Part shown: positions 43,265 through 54,598 of the stretch, piece after piece
Layout: the number at the start of each line of letters is the position of its first letter
Position numbering within the stretch: position 1 is the first letter of the stretch
DNA from: JAVVHH01 sp964613945
Lineage (GTDB): Bacteria > Pseudomonadota > Alphaproteobacteria > Acetobacterales > Acetobacteraceae
Length of the DNA stretch: 64,000 nucleotides
Assembly: GCA_964613945.1 (NCBI GenBank)
Contig: CAZTJC010000002.1
Coordinates: 124,001 to 188,000 of the forward strand
Reading direction: 5' to 3'
Position numbers and translations under genes: made by a program
The notes under the pieces: model-generated
What the model saw: only the letters and a program-made list of their open reading frames with translations
What the model was told of the DNA's origin: nothing
Databases searched by the model: none

Positions 43265-43834
43265 CTACCTGCGCCGTGCCGGTGTCGGGCCTGCATCCCA
43301 GAACCCGGATTTCGTCGAACCCGGTGCGGGCGATGGCTCGTTAGTCACCGCCGGTGCTGCCGTGGTTTCGGCCTCCTTCACGCTGGCGCGGGTCTGGATC
43401 GAGGGTGGCGCCTCGGTGAGCATGATCATCACCTCGACGCCGCCGAGGGAGATCGCGGCCATGATGATGAAAGCGATCACATAGCGGCCGATTCCAACGC
43501 CGGACCGCCGTGGCGGCTTCCCACGGGGGAATGGCGGGGGAAATGGCGGCGACATCGATTGCGCCCGTAAATACGGCTCCGCATACGGTGCTGGTGGGTC
43601 CGCCGGCGGCGTGGGCGCACAGGCGCGATCATAGGCGGCCCGGTCGAGCGGATCGCACAAGGTATCGTAGGCGCGCTTGAGCAAGATAAAGGCGCTCGCA
43701 TCGCCGGATTGCGCATCCGGGTGCAGTTCCTTGGCCCGGCGGCGGAAGGCGACGCGAATGGTCTCGACCGAGGCCAGCGGGTCCACCCCGAGGACCGCAT
43801 AATAGCGTTTCGCGTCGGTACTCATCGATTCCAT
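43265..43834 (-). CDS. J-domain protein with membrane anchor
   Basis: A 189-aa protein. The N-terminal J-domain reads YYAVLGVDPLASVETIRVAF and contains HPD (ELHPDAQSGD), then AYDTLCDPLDRAAYD. A Pro-rich linker follows (PPFPPPFPRGKPPRR), then one transmembrane helix (YVIAFIIMAAISLGGVEVMI) and a short Thr/Ala/Pro-rich tail. It lacks the G/F and zinc regions of DnaJ, so it is a class C co-chaperone that would recruit DnaK at the membrane. Confidence 0.87.
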   Translation of the reverse strand: MESMSTDAKRYYAVLGVDPLASVETIRVAFRRRAKELHPDAQSGDASAFILLKRAYDTLCDPLDRAAYDRACAPTPPADPPAPYAEPYLRAQSMSPPFPPPFPRGKPPRRSGVGIGRYVIAFIIMAAISLGGVEVMIMLTEAPPSIQTRASVKEAETTAAPAVTNEPSPAPGSTKSGFWDAGPTPARRR

Positions 43835-43925
43835 CTAATGCTACGTCAGCCTTACCACAGTCTGGCCCGGCCGCGATTGGAGTTTGGTGCGTGCTCGGCT
43901 AAGCAAGTCGTAGCAGGAGAACGAG

Positions 43926-44690
43926 ATGCTCAGTTCATTCGATCTGACCGGGCGCACGGCGCTGGTCACCGGGTCGTCGCGCGGGTTGGGCCGCGGGATG
44001 GCCGAGGGGCTCGCGCGCGCCGGTGCGCAGATCGTGATCAATGGCGTCGATGCCGCCCGGGCGGAGAAAACGGCGGCCGAGCTAGGGGACACTGGCGCCA
44101 TCGTGCATTGCGCTGCCTTTGACGTGACGGACGAGGCTGGGATCATCGCTGCGTTCGAGCGGTTCGATCGCGAAGGCATCGAGATCGACATCCTGGTCAA
44201 CAACGCCGGCATCCAGTTCCGCAAGCCGATGCTGGACCTCGACCTGGCCGATTTTCGTCGCGTGGTCGACACCAACCTCACCAGCGCCTTCATGATCGGG
44301 CGGGAGGCGGCGCGTCGCATGGTGCCCCGCAAATCCGGAAAGATCGTCAACATCGGTTCGTTGATGAGCCAGTTCGCGCGGGCGACGGTGGCGCCCTACA
44401 CGGTCGCCAAGGGCGGCATCAAGCTGTTGACGCAGATGATGGCGGCCGAATGGGCCGAGCACGGCATCCAGGCCAACGCGATCGGGCCGGGCTACATGGC
44501 CACCGACATGAACCAGGCGTTGATGGACGACCCAAAATTCGACTCCTGGGTTAAGGGACGCACGCCATCGAGGCGATGGGGCCGACCGGACGAGTTGGTC
44601 GGCGCCTGCGTATTCCTGTCGTCGTCTGCGGCGGATTACGTCAACGGCCAGATCATCTACGTCGACGGCGGCATGTCGGCGGTATTGTAG
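43926..44690 (+). CDS. idnO: gluconate 5-dehydrogenase-like SDR
   Basis: A 254-aa SDR with a full set of motifs: TGSSRGLGRGMA, NNAGIQFRKPMLDLD, catalytic Ser in NIGSLMSQ and Y-T-V-A-K. Close wording (AGIQFRKPM, GPGYMATDMNQAL) matches IdnO/gluconate 5-dehydrogenase, which interconverts gluconate and 5-ketogluconate. It is followed directly by an idonate-dehydrogenase-like gene. Confidence 0.87.
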   Translation: MLSSFDLTGRTALVTGSSRGLGRGMAEGLARAGAQIVINGVDAARAEKTAAELGDTGAIVHCAAFDVTDEAGIIAAFERFDREGIEIDILVNNAGIQFRKPMLDLDLADFRRVVDTNLTSAFMIGREAARRMVPRKSGKIVNIGSLMSQFARATVAPYTVAKGGIKLLTQMMAAEWAEHGIQANAIGPGYMATDMNQALMDDPKFDSWVKGRTPSRRWGRPDELVGACVFLSSSAADYVNGQIIYVDGGMSAVL

Positions 44691-44704
44691 GAATGGGAAC
44701 CACC

Positions 44705-45736
44705 ATGCGGGCTGCAATCATCCACGGCGCGCGCGACCTGCGCATCGGCGAGGCGGAACTGCCGCCCTTGGGCGCGCGCGACGTGCACGTGCGCATCCGC
44801 AACGGCGGCATCTGCGGCTCCGACCTGCACTATTATCAGGATGGCGGCTTTGGCGCGATCCGCATCCGCGAGCCGCTGATTCCCGGCCACGAGATCGCCG
44901 GCGAGGTTGCGGCGGTCGGTGCCGAGGTCACGCGCGTGGCGGTCGGCGACAAGGTCGCAGTAGATCCAAGCAACCCGTGCGGCCATTGCGAATACTGCAT
45001 GGAGGGCAAACCGCGGCATTGCCTAGACATGCGGTTCTTCGGCAGCGCGATGCGGTTTCCGCATGTCCAGGGCGGGTTTCGCGAGATATTGGCCTGCACG
45101 GAGGCGCAGGCGGTCAAGTTGCCACCCGGTTTGAGCACGGCGCATGCCGCCTTTGCCGAGCCGCTCGCGGTCTGTCTGCATGCGGCGACGCAGGCCGGGC
45201 CGTTGCTCGGCAAGCGCGTTCTGGTCACCGGCGCGGGGCCGATCGGGGCTCTGTCGATCCTGGTGGCGCGGCAGGCCGGGGCGCGGGAGATCGTCGCCAC
45301 CGATCTGGCCGATGCGCCGCTGACCCTGGCGCGGAAGATCGGTGCCGACGCCACCGTCAACGTCCGCAACGAGCCTGCCGGGCTGGACCGGTTCTCGGGC
45401 GGCAAAGGCTATTTCGACGTTGTGTTCGAAGCGTCCGGCAGTGCCGCGGCGCTGGGGGCCTCCATCGCCGTCGCGCGACCCGGCGCGGTAATTGTCCAGG
45501 TCGGTCTCGGCGGCGACATGACGCTGCCGGTCAACGCGATCGTGGCCAAGGAAATCCAACTGCGCGGCACCTTTCGTTTCGACCGCGAGTTCGAATGGGC
45601 GGTCGGCTTCCTGGGCAGCGGCGCGATCGACGTGGCCCCGTTGCTGACCGAGATCGTGCCGCTGGACGATGCGGTGCGCGCCTTCGAGTTGGCCGGCGAT
45701 CGAACCAAGGCGATGAAGGTGCAGGTCGGCTTCTGA
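44705..45736 (+). CDS. idnD: L-idonate 5-dehydrogenase-like zinc alcohol dehydrogenase
   Basis: A 343-aa MDR enzyme. Catalytic zinc ligands appear in GGICGSDLHYY and PGHEIAGEV, structural zinc cysteines in NPCGHCEYCMEGKPRHC, and the cofactor site in VTGAGPIGALSILVARQAG. GSDLHYYQDGGFG is typical of IdnD. ATG 44705 is preferred over 44693 because GGGA lies at proper spacing. With IdnO it would link idonate, 5-ketogluconate and gluconate. Confidence 0.88.
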   Translation: MRAAIIHGARDLRIGEAELPPLGARDVHVRIRNGGICGSDLHYYQDGGFGAIRIREPLIPGHEIAGEVAAVGAEVTRVAVGDKVAVDPSNPCGHCEYCMEGKPRHCLDMRFFGSAMRFPHVQGGFREILACTEAQAVKLPPGLSTAHAAFAEPLAVCLHAATQAGPLLGKRVLVTGAGPIGALSILVARQAGAREIVATDLADAPLTLARKIGADATVNVRNEPAGLDRFSGGKGYFDVVFEASGSAAALGASIAVARPGAVIVQVGLGGDMTLPVNAIVAKEIQLRGTFRFDREFEWAVGFLGSGAIDVAPLLTEIVPLDDAVRAFELAGDRTKAMKVQVGF

Positions 45737-45737
45737 G

Positions 45738-48700
45738 ATGAGCGGCTGGCAGTTCTGGATCGACCGTGGCGGCACCTTCACCGACATCGTGGCGCGTGCG
45801 CCGGACGGGGCATTGTCGACCCACAAGCTGCTGAGCGAGAACCCGGACCGCTACCGCGACGCTGCCATCGCCGGCATCAAGCAGGTGCTCGGCGTATCGC
45901 CGGGCGACGCGATCCCGCCGGGGATGATCGACCAGGTCAAGATGGGCACCACTGTTGCCACCAACGCACTGCTGGAGCGCAAGGGCGAACGGACGCTGCT
46001 ACTGGTCAACCGCGGCTTCGCCGACGTGCTGCGGATCGGCAACCAGGCGCGGCCGCAGCTGTTCGACTTGACCGTCATGCTGCCGACGATGCTGTACGAG
46101 CGGGTGGCCGAGATCGGCGGCCGGGTCGCGGCCGATGGGCGGGAGCTCGAAGCGCTCGACGAGGTGGCAGCGCGTGCGGCCCTGAGCGCGGCGCGGAACG
46201 ACGGGATCGAGGCGTGCGCGATCGCGCTGATTCATGCGTGGAAATACCCGGAAATGGAGCGCCGGCTGGTTGAACTAGCGGCCGAGGCCGGTTTTCGGCA
46301 GGTCTCGGCCAGTCACGCCGTCAGCCCACTGCTGCGCTTGGTGCCGCGCGGCGATACCACCGTGGTGGATGCCTATCTGTCGCCAATCCTGCGGCGCTAC
46401 GTCGACCAGGTCGCGGCCGAGCTGGGCGGCACCCGGCTCTACTTCATGCAGAGTAATGGCGGCCTGGCCGAGGCGCACAGCTTCGGCGGCAAGGATGCAA
46501 TCCTGTCGGGTCCAGCCGGCGGCATCGTCGGCGCGGCGCGGACGGCGGAAATGGCCGGGCTCGACCGCATCATTGGCTTCGACATGGGTGGCACCAGCAC
46601 CGACGTCGCCCTGTATGACGGCGAGTTCGAGCGGGCGTTCGAGACGGAGATCGCCGGCGTGCGGATGCGGGCGCCGATGATGGCCATCAACACGGTCGCG
46701 GCCGGCGGCGGCAGCATCCTGCATTTCGATGGTGCCCGCGTACGTGTCGGGCCTGACAGCGCGGGCGCCAATCCGGGCCCGGCCAGCTATCGCCGCGGTG
46801 GCCCACTGACGGTGACGGACGCCAATGTCTGCGTCGGCAAGGTGCAGCCGGCGCATTTCCCGGCGATCTTCGGCCCCGGCGGCGACGAGCGGCTCGACGC
46901 GGACACCGTGCGCGCCAAGTTTGCGACCATGGCGGCCGAGATGGGTCGGGCCGACCCCCGCGAGGCGGCCGAAGGGTTCCTGCGGGTGGCGGTGGCGAAC
47001 ATGGCCAATGCCATCAAGCAGGTCAGCGTACAGAAGGGGCACGACGCGTCCCGCTTTGCGCTGCAATGCTTTGGCGGTGCCGGCGGGCAGCATGCGTGCC
47101 TGGTGGCCGACGAGCTCGGGATGCAGACGGTGTTCATTCACCCCTATGCCGGCGTGCTGTCCGCCTACGGCATGGGGCTCGCGGACCAGGCGGTGCTGCG
47201 CGAGCAGGCGGTCGAGCTACCCTGGTCGGACGAATCGCTGGCCCAGGTGCGCCGGGTCTCGGCGCGGCTGGCGGAAACGGCTCTGGCCGCCTTGCTGCAG
47301 CAGGGTGCCGACCCGGCAGTCGCAACCGTCCAGCGCTCCGTGCACCTGCGCTATGCTGGCACAGAGGCGGCGCTGCCGGTTCCGCTCGAGGGTGACGTGG
47401 CGTCTATCAATGCGGCATTCACTGCCGCGCATCGCGCGCGCTTTGGCTTCGTCACGCCGGGCCGGGCGCTGGTGGCCGAGCTGGTCGCGGTGGAAGCCGT
47501 CGCTGCGGGCGAGGCGGTAACCGAAGCAACACTGCCTGCGCGCAATGGCGGCGCGCCGGAGCCGGTCGACACCGTCTCGATGTGGAGCGGCGGCCGGACG
47601 CACGAGACGCCGGTGTTCGAGCGGACCTCCTTGCGGGCAGGCGACCTGATCGCCGGGCCGGCGCTGCTGCGCGAGGCTACTGCGACAACGGTGGTCGAGC
47701 CCGGCTGGACGGCGGAGGTGACGGTGCAGGACCACGTGCTAATGCGGCGCACCGTTGCCGCCGCCGGCCGGGTGGCGGCCGAGGACGCCAAGCCGGATCC
47801 GGTGCTGCTGGAGCTGTTCAACAACCTGTTCATGAACGTGGCCGAGCAGACCGGGGCGGTGCTGCAGAACACGTCCATGAGCGTCAACATCAAGGAACGG
47901 CTGGATTTCTCCTGCGCGCTGTTCGATGCCGCCGGCAATCTGGTGGCCAATGCGCCGCACGTGCCGGTGCATCTCGGCGCGATGGGCGAGAGCGTGAAGA
48001 CCGTGCTGCGCAGCCGCGGTGCCTCCTTGCGGCCCGGCGACGTCGTCGCGCTGAACAATCCGTTCAACGGTGGCACGCATCTGCCGGACATCACCGTCAT
48101 CACGCCGGTCTTCGATGCCGACGGGCAGGAGATCCGCTTCTTCGTCGGCAGTCGTGGGCATCATGCCGATATCGGCGGCACCACGCCGGGCAGCACGCCG
48201 CCCGACAGCCGGACGCTGGAAGAGGAGGGGGTTGTGATCGACGATTTCCTGCTGGTCGCGGCGGGCGAGTTCCAGGAAGCCGGGTTCCGGGCATTGCTGA
48301 GCGGTGCGCGCTATCCGGCGCGCAGCCCGGACGTCAACGTGGCCGACATCAAGGCGCAGGTCGCGGCAAACGCGCGCGGAGTGCAGGAGTTGGGCCGGGT
48401 CGAGCGGCAATATGGCTGGCCGACCGTGCGGGCCTACATGCGCCATGTGATGGACAACGCCGAAGAGGGCGTGCGCCGGGTGCTGGATCGCATCGGCGAC
48501 GGCAGCTTCGACTACACGATGGACGATGGCGCGAAGCTACGGGTGGCGATCCGGGTCAACCGGGCAAACCGGTCGGCAGTGGTCGACTTCACCGGCACCG
48601 GGCCGCAATCGCCGGCCAACTTCAACGCACCGCCGGCGGTGACGCGGGCGGTGGTGCTGTATGTGTTCCGTTGCCTGGTGGGCGAGGACATCCCGCTCAA

Positions 48701-49325
48701 CGACGGCTGCCTCAAGCCGATCACGCTGGTGATTCCGCCCGGAACGTTCTTGTCGCCAGCGCCGGGCGCTGCCGTGGTGGCGGGCAACACCGAGGTCAGC
48801 CAGGCCGTGTGCAACGCGCTGTTCGGGGCGCTGGGCCGGTTGGCCTGCAGCCAGGCGACGATGAACAACGTGCTGTTCGGCGATGCGACCCGGCAATATT
48901 ACGAGACGATCTGTGGCGGCATGGGGGCCGGGCCGGATGGCGACGGCGCGTCGGCGATCCAGACCCACATGACCAACACGCGCATGACCGACCCGGAGGT
49001 GTTCGAGCTGCGCTATCCGGTAGTGCTGGAGCAGTTCGGCATCCGGCGTGGCTCCGGCGGGGCAGGGGCGTCGCGGGGCGGCGATGGCTCCGTGCGGCGG
49101 ATCAGGTTCGAGGAACCCATGACGGTGGTGGTCGTCGCGAGCCGCCGCGATGTGCCGCCTTTCGGCCTGGACGGCGGTGCGGACGGCTTGCCGGGTCGCC
49201 AGTGGGTCGAGCGGCACGGGGGCGGCCGAACCAAATTGTCCGGCCGCGACCGCGCGGAGCTAACGCCGGGTGACGTCTTCGTCATCGAGACGCCCGGCGG
49301 CGGCGGGTTCGGCCCCGCCGCCTGA
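45738..49325 (+). CDS. 5-oxoprolinase/hydantoinase, fused HyuA-HyuB
   Basis: A 1195-aa protein, one base after idnD. The N-terminal ~690 residues are the HyuA-type ATPase half: DRGGTFTDIVARAP, then GFDMGGTSTDVALYDGEFE and MMAINTVAAGGGS. The rest is the HyuB half (PDPVLLELFNNLFMNVAEQTG, SRGHHADIGGTTPGS, GDGASAIQTHMTNTRMTDPE). The two-in-one order matches ATP-dependent 5-oxoprolinase, which opens pyroglutamate to glutamate, but hydantoins are possible. Its operon with sugar-acid dehydrogenases is unexplained. Confidence 0.9.
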   Translation: MSGWQFWIDRGGTFTDIVARAPDGALSTHKLLSENPDRYRDAAIAGIKQVLGVSPGDAIPPGMIDQVKMGTTVATNALLERKGERTLLLVNRGFADVLRIGNQARPQLFDLTVMLPTMLYERVAEIGGRVAADGRELEALDEVAARAALSAARNDGIEACAIALIHAWKYPEMERRLVELAAEAGFRQVSASHAVSPLLRLVPRGDTTVVDAYLSPILRRYVDQVAAELGGTRLYFMQSNGGLAEAHSFGGKDAILSGPAGGIVGAARTAEMAGLDRIIGFDMGGTSTDVALYDGEFERAFETEIAGVRMRAPMMAINTVAAGGGSILHFDGARVRVGPDSAGANPGPASYRRGGPLTVTDANVCVGKVQPAHFPAIFGPGGDERLDADTVRAKFATMAAEMGRADPREAAEGFLRVAVANMANAIKQVSVQKGHDASRFALQCFGGAGGQHACLVADELGMQTVFIHPYAGVLSAYGMGLADQAVLREQAVELPWSDESLAQVRRVSARLAETALAALLQQGADPAVATVQRSVHLRYAGTEAALPVPLEGDVASINAAFTAAHRARFGFVTPGRALVAELVAVEAVAAGEAVTEATLPARNGGAPEPVDTVSMWSGGRTHETPVFERTSLRAGDLIAGPALLREATATTVVEPGWTAEVTVQDHVLMRRTVAAAGRVAAEDAKPDPVLLELFNNLFMNVAEQTGAVLQNTSMSVNIKERLDFSCALFDAAGNLVANAPHVPVHLGAMGESVKTVLRSRGASLRPGDVVALNNPFNGGTHLPDITVITPVFDADGQEIRFFVGSRGHHADIGGTTPGSTPPDSRTLEEEGVVIDDFLLVAAGEFQEAGFRALLSGARYPARSPDVNVADIKAQVAANARGVQELGRVERQYGWPTVRAYMRHVMDNAEEGVRRVLDRIGDGSFDYTMDDGAKLRVAIRVNRANRSAVVDFTGTGPQSPANFNAPPAVTRAVVLYVFRCLVGEDIPLNDGCLKPITLVIPPGTFLSPAPGAAVVAGNTEVSQAVCNALFGALGRLACSQATMNNVLFGDATRQYYETICGGMGAGPDGDGASAIQTHMTNTRMTDPEVFELRYPVVLEQFGIRRGSGGAGASRGGDGSVRRIRFEEPMTVVVVASRRDVPPFGLDGGADGLPGRQWVERHGGGRTKLSGRDRAELTPGDVFVIETPGGGGFGPAA

Positions 49326-49347
49326 CTTCACCGACTACCAGGACCAA

Positions 49348-50349
49348 CTACCGGGCGCGACGGCCGAACGAGATCACGTATGCCTGCACGCGCGCCTGGA
49401 TCAGCGGATCGTTGGAAACCTCGATCCCGGGCTCGAGTTGGTTTGGCAACAGCCGGATCGTGCGCTCCACCTTGTCGCTGTCGGTAACCGGCTTGGTCAG
49501 CGTCATGGTGCCGAGATCGGCGAATTTACGGCTCTCTGGCCATGGCTTGGTCGCGTCCTCGATCGGGTCGCCGTCCTCGGCCAGTTGCGCCAGCACATGG
49601 AACTTGACCGGCTTGGTGGCCAGCCGCGTCTTGATCTCGTCCATCAGCGCGTTCGGTCCTCCGGCCTTGGCCTGCTCGGCGCTGATGTAGTCGAGGCCTT
49701 CGTCGGGCATGAAGCGGAAGCGGAACGGATGCTTCTTGCCCTCGCTGTCGACGAGGTAGAACGCGTCCACCCCGTTATAGTGCTCGCGGGCTAAGCTGCT
49801 CGGCGTCTTGACGGTGGCGAACGCGGCCGGCGCGCTGGGGTGGGCGGCCATGAACTGCTCCACCGCGGTCGGCTTGGCCGAACCCGGCGGGCTCGCTGCC
49901 ACCGCCTGCAGCAATTGCAGGAATTCCGGACCGTCGCGCACCGGGAAGAAGCCGAGCGAGTTCATCACCAGCTGGACCCGGCCGCCACCCTTCAGCTCGA
50001 ACTCGACGCCCATCCCGTGCGGCGCCGCGTTCGGGTCCATATCGGGGATCTCGGGCAGGCCGGTCGAATCGGAGAATCGTACCAGGACCGACACCGGCTC
50101 GCCGGAGAAGATGCTCGCCTTGCTCAGCTTGGCTGCATCCGGCGATGCCTGAAACGTGCCTTCGACCACTTGGCCCTTGGCATGGTTGGCGCGCATGCCC
50201 GGATGTTTACCCCACAAGCCGTTCATGACGTCAACGGTTGCGCCGCCGACGTTGGGCGGGGTCGCCGGGCTGGTCTGGGCCCGGAGCGGGCCGATGCCGG
50301 CGACCCCGATTAGGGCCGCCGCCGCGAGCACCTTGACGCACGATTTCAT
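49348..50349 (-). CDS. exported catalase-family peroxidase (SrpA-like)
   Basis: A 333-aa protein with a signal peptide (AALIGVAGIGPLRAQ). The heme-catalase fold is compact: distal histidine in RANHAKGQVVEGTF, VRFSDSTGLPEIPD, MNSLGFFPVRDGPEFLQLL, and the proximal R-x3-Y in QARVQAYVISFGRR. This size and the export signal fit the periplasmic catalase-related peroxidases with SrpA-like annotation rather than full catalases (about 480 aa or more). Confidence 0.87.
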   Translation of the reverse strand: MKSCVKVLAAAALIGVAGIGPLRAQTSPATPPNVGGATVDVMNGLWGKHPGMRANHAKGQVVEGTFQASPDAAKLSKASIFSGEPVSVLVRFSDSTGLPEIPDMDPNAAPHGMGVEFELKGGGRVQLVMNSLGFFPVRDGPEFLQLLQAVAASPPGSAKPTAVEQFMAAHPSAPAAFATVKTPSSLAREHYNGVDAFYLVDSEGKKHPFRFRFMPDEGLDYISAEQAKAGGPNALMDEIKTRLATKPVKFHVLAQLAEDGDPIEDATKPWPESRKFADLGTMTLTKPVTDSDKVERTIRLLPNQLEPGIEVSNDPLIQARVQAYVISFGRRAR

Positions 50350-50423
50350 ATCGACCCCCTCCGAAAACTATCGCCTACCGATACAATCGTCCGGCGTCGG
50401 AAACAATATCATGCGTGAAATTG

Positions 50424-51749
50424 TTAGTGCGCGAACTGCACTAGCCGTCCCGCCGGGCCGCCCAGCACCTCGTCATCCTGCATGACCAGCTGCCCGCGGA
50501 TGATCGTCGCCTGTGGCCAGCCGGTGACTTCGGTGCCGTCGAACGGAGTCCAGCCGCAGGGCGAGACGATCCAGTCGTTCTCGATCCGCCGGCGGCGCTT
50601 CATGTCGACCAGCGTGAAATCGGCGTCGTAGCCCGCGGCCAAGCGCCCCTTGCCGACCACGCCATAGACCCGCGCCGGACCGGCCGACATGAGGTCGACC
50701 ATCCGGCCAAGGCTCAACCGCCCGGCATTCACGTGGTCGAGCATCAGCGGCACCAGGGTCTGCACCCCCGTCAGCCCGGCGGCGGTATCGGGCCACGGAC
50801 GTTCCTTGGCGGCGCGTGGATGCGGCGCGTGATCGGAGCCGATCGTGTCGGCGGTCCCGTCGGCGACGGCGGCCCACGCCGCGTCATAGTGCCGCTTGTC
50901 GCGGATCGGCGGGTTCATCACGCCGTAGCCGCCGAGCTTGTCGTAGACGTCGGGCGCCCACTGGGTCAGGTGGTTGACCAGCAACTCGGCGGTTGCAACG
51001 TCACGGAAATCCTTGAGGTAGGCCAGTTCCTCGGCGGTCGAGACATGCAGGATGTGCACGGCGCGGCCGGTCTTGCGGGCCAATGCCATCAGTCGGCGGG
51101 TGCCGAGGAAAGCGCATTCGACGTCGCGCCAGACCGCGTGGTCGCTGAACGGGTCGCCCCGTTTGAACATCGGCTTGCGCTCCTGCAGCCGATACTCGTC
51201 CTCGCTGTGGAAGGAGATGCGGCGATGGCCGGACCGCATCACAGCCTCGAGCGACGGGTCATCCTCGATCATCAGATCGCCCGTCGACGACCCGGCGAAC
51301 ACCTTCACGCCACAGACGCCGCGCTCCATTTCCAATGCCGCCAGGTTCGGCGTATTGGCGCGCGTGCCGCCTACGTAGAGTCCCATGTCGCACCAGGCGA
51401 CCCGCTCGACGTAGTCCTGCTTCCAGGCAATCTGCTCGGCGTTGGTGATGGACGGCGCCGTGTTCGGCATGTCGAACACGGCGGTGAGCCCGCCGAGGAT
51501 GGCGGCTTTGGTGCCCGTCGGGATGCTCTCGATGGCGGGGTCACCGGGATCGCGAAGATGGACGTGCGGATCGATCAGCCCCGGCAGCACATGCAGCCCG
51601 GCGGCCTCGATCGTGCGCTCGGCCGTGGCAGCCCCCGACGCCCCGATTGTCTGGATACGGCCGGCAACAACGCCAACATCGGCGGTGACCTCACCCCAGG
51701 GTAGGATGCAGGTGCCACCCTTGATCAACAACTCGTAACGATCGGCCAT
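50424..51749 (-). CDS. dihydroorotase (amidohydrolase family)
   Basis: About 441 aa from ATG 51749. Metal ligands are seen in DPHVHLRDPG (60-69), a likely carbamylated lysine in CGVKVFAGSSTG, HILHVSTAEE and the catalytic Asp in GSDHAPH. The HVHLRDPG wording favours dihydroorotase, but allantoinase and dihydropyrimidinase are close relatives and a ureide enzyme is elsewhere in the window. It is divergent from the suf operon. Confidence 0.82.
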   Translation of the reverse strand: MADRYELLIKGGTCILPWGEVTADVGVVAGRIQTIGASGAATAERTIEAAGLHVLPGLIDPHVHLRDPGDPAIESIPTGTKAAILGGLTAVFDMPNTAPSITNAEQIAWKQDYVERVAWCDMGLYVGGTRANTPNLAALEMERGVCGVKVFAGSSTGDLMIEDDPSLEAVMRSGHRRISFHSEDEYRLQERKPMFKRGDPFSDHAVWRDVECAFLGTRRLMALARKTGRAVHILHVSTAEELAYLKDFRDVATAELLVNHLTQWAPDVYDKLGGYGVMNPPIRDKRHYDAAWAAVADGTADTIGSDHAPHPRAAKERPWPDTAAGLTGVQTLVPLMLDHVNAGRLSLGRMVDLMSAGPARVYGVVGKGRLAAGYDADFTLVDMKRRRRIENDWIVSPCGWTPFDGTEVTGWPQATIIRGQLVMQDDEVLGGPAGRLVQFAH

Positions 51750-51849
51750 CGCGTCACTCCATCTTGGCGATGTGTTGGTGCCGGGTTGGCGGTCGGCGCG
51801 CAAGCAAGGGGTTGACCAAAGCGGCGCGGAGCATCACATCGGTTCAATC

Positions 51850-51866
51850 CGGACCTCACTGGTCCG
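51850..51866 (+). promoter_or_regulatory. inverted repeat upstream of sufR
   Basis: CGGACC and GGTCCG are perfect 6-bp arms around a 5-bp spacer, ending 15 bp before the sufR ATG. Rrf2-family regulators often bind such repeats over their own promoters, so an autoregulatory operator is plausible. A leader hairpin is the alternative. Confidence 0.4.
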
Positions 51867-51881
51867 CTTAGGCAAGCTGAA

Positions 51882-52337
51882 ATGTTGAGACTGTCGAAAC
51901 TGGCGGATTATGCCGTGGTTGTGCTCGCGCAACTCTCTTGCGAGGGTTCCGTACAGACTTCTCCGGGCATCGCAGCGGCAACCGGTTTGCCGGAGCCGAC
52001 GGTGGCCAAGGTTCTGAAGGGCCTCGCCGGCGGCGGCCTCGTCGCCAGCCAGCGTGGTGCACGTGGCGGGTATCGTCTCGCCAGACCGTTGAGCGCGATG
52101 CATGTCGCCGATGTGGTTGCGGCGATTGACGGTCCAGTTCATTTGACGGCCTGCGTCGACGGTGCCCGCGATCGGTGCCAGGCGCAGGATAGTTGTAGTT
52201 GCAGCGGTGGGTGGGATCGAGTGAACGAGGTCGTTATTCAGGCACTCGGCACCATCTCCATCGCAGATATCGCGGCGCCTAGGGCTTCGCCCAGTGCCAA
52301 CCCGGCTCGTCCCGAGCTAATTAGTCCAGCCGAGTAG
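51882..52337 (+). CDS. Rrf2-family SUF regulator
   Basis: A 151-aa protein. MLRLSKLADYAVVVLAQLS and the winged helix (EPTVAKVLKGLAGGGLVASQRGARGGYRL) are Rrf2. Cysteines in LTACVDGARDRCQAQDSCSC can hold a [2Fe-2S] cluster like IscR. It is the first gene of the suf operon and should adjust it to iron-sulfur demand. Confidence 0.92.
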   Translation: MLRLSKLADYAVVVLAQLSCEGSVQTSPGIAAATGLPEPTVAKVLKGLAGGGLVASQRGARGGYRLARPLSAMHVADVVAAIDGPVHLTACVDGARDRCQAQDSCSCSGGWDRVNEVVIQALGTISIADIAAPRASPSANPARPELISPAE

Positions 52338-52343
52338 GTCATC

Positions 52344-53848
<1,505 letters not shown>

Positions 53849-53849
<1 letters not shown>

Positions 53850-54598
53850 TGTTGCGTATCAATGAGCTGTGTGCCTCGGTGGAGGAGAAGCCCATCCTTC
53901 GTGGCATCACGCTCGAGCTGCCTGCCGGCGAAGTGCATGCGATCATGGGCCCGAACGGGTCCGGCAAGAGCACGCTGGGATATGTTCTGGCCGGCAATGA
54001 CGGATATGAGGTGACCGGCGGCGAGGTTTCCTTCGGGGATCACAACCTGCTGGACATGGAGCCGGAGGAGAGGGCCGCAGCTGGCCTGTTTCTGGCGTTC
54101 CAGTCGCCGCTGGAACTGCCAGGCGTCAACAATGCCAACTTCCTGCGCACGGCACTCAACGCGGTGCGCCGTGCGCGCGGCGAGCCGGAACTGGATGCGC
54201 CGGCATTCCTGCGGCTGGCACGCGCCGAGAGCAAGCGGCTGTCGTTCCCGGACGACATGCTGAAGCGCAACGTCAACGTCGGCTTCTCCGGCGGCGAGAA
54301 GAAGCGCAACGAGGTGCTGCAGATGGCGATCCTGCGGCCGAAGCTCGCGATCCTCGACGAGACCGATAGCGGGCTCGACATCGATGCGTTGCGCATCGTC
54401 GCCGATGGCGTCAACGCGCTCCGTAGCCCCGATTTCTCCGCCCTGGTGATTACGCATCATCAGCGCTTGCTGGATCATCTCGTGCCGGACCGGGTCCATG
54501 TGCTGAGCAAGGGCCGCATCGTGCGCACTGGCGGGCCGGAGTTGGCCCGCGAACTCGAGGCGAACGGCTACAGCCAAGTGGTGGCAGAGGCAGCATGA
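53849..54598 (+). CDS. sufC: Fe-S assembly ATPase SufC
   Basis: A 249-aa ABC-type ATPase: Walker A GPNGSGKST, signature FSGGEKKRNEV, Walker B LAILDETDSGLDIDAL. The FSGGEKKR variant is diagnostic of SufC. It drives conformational change of SufB-SufD. ATGA overlap with sufD. Confidence 0.96.
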
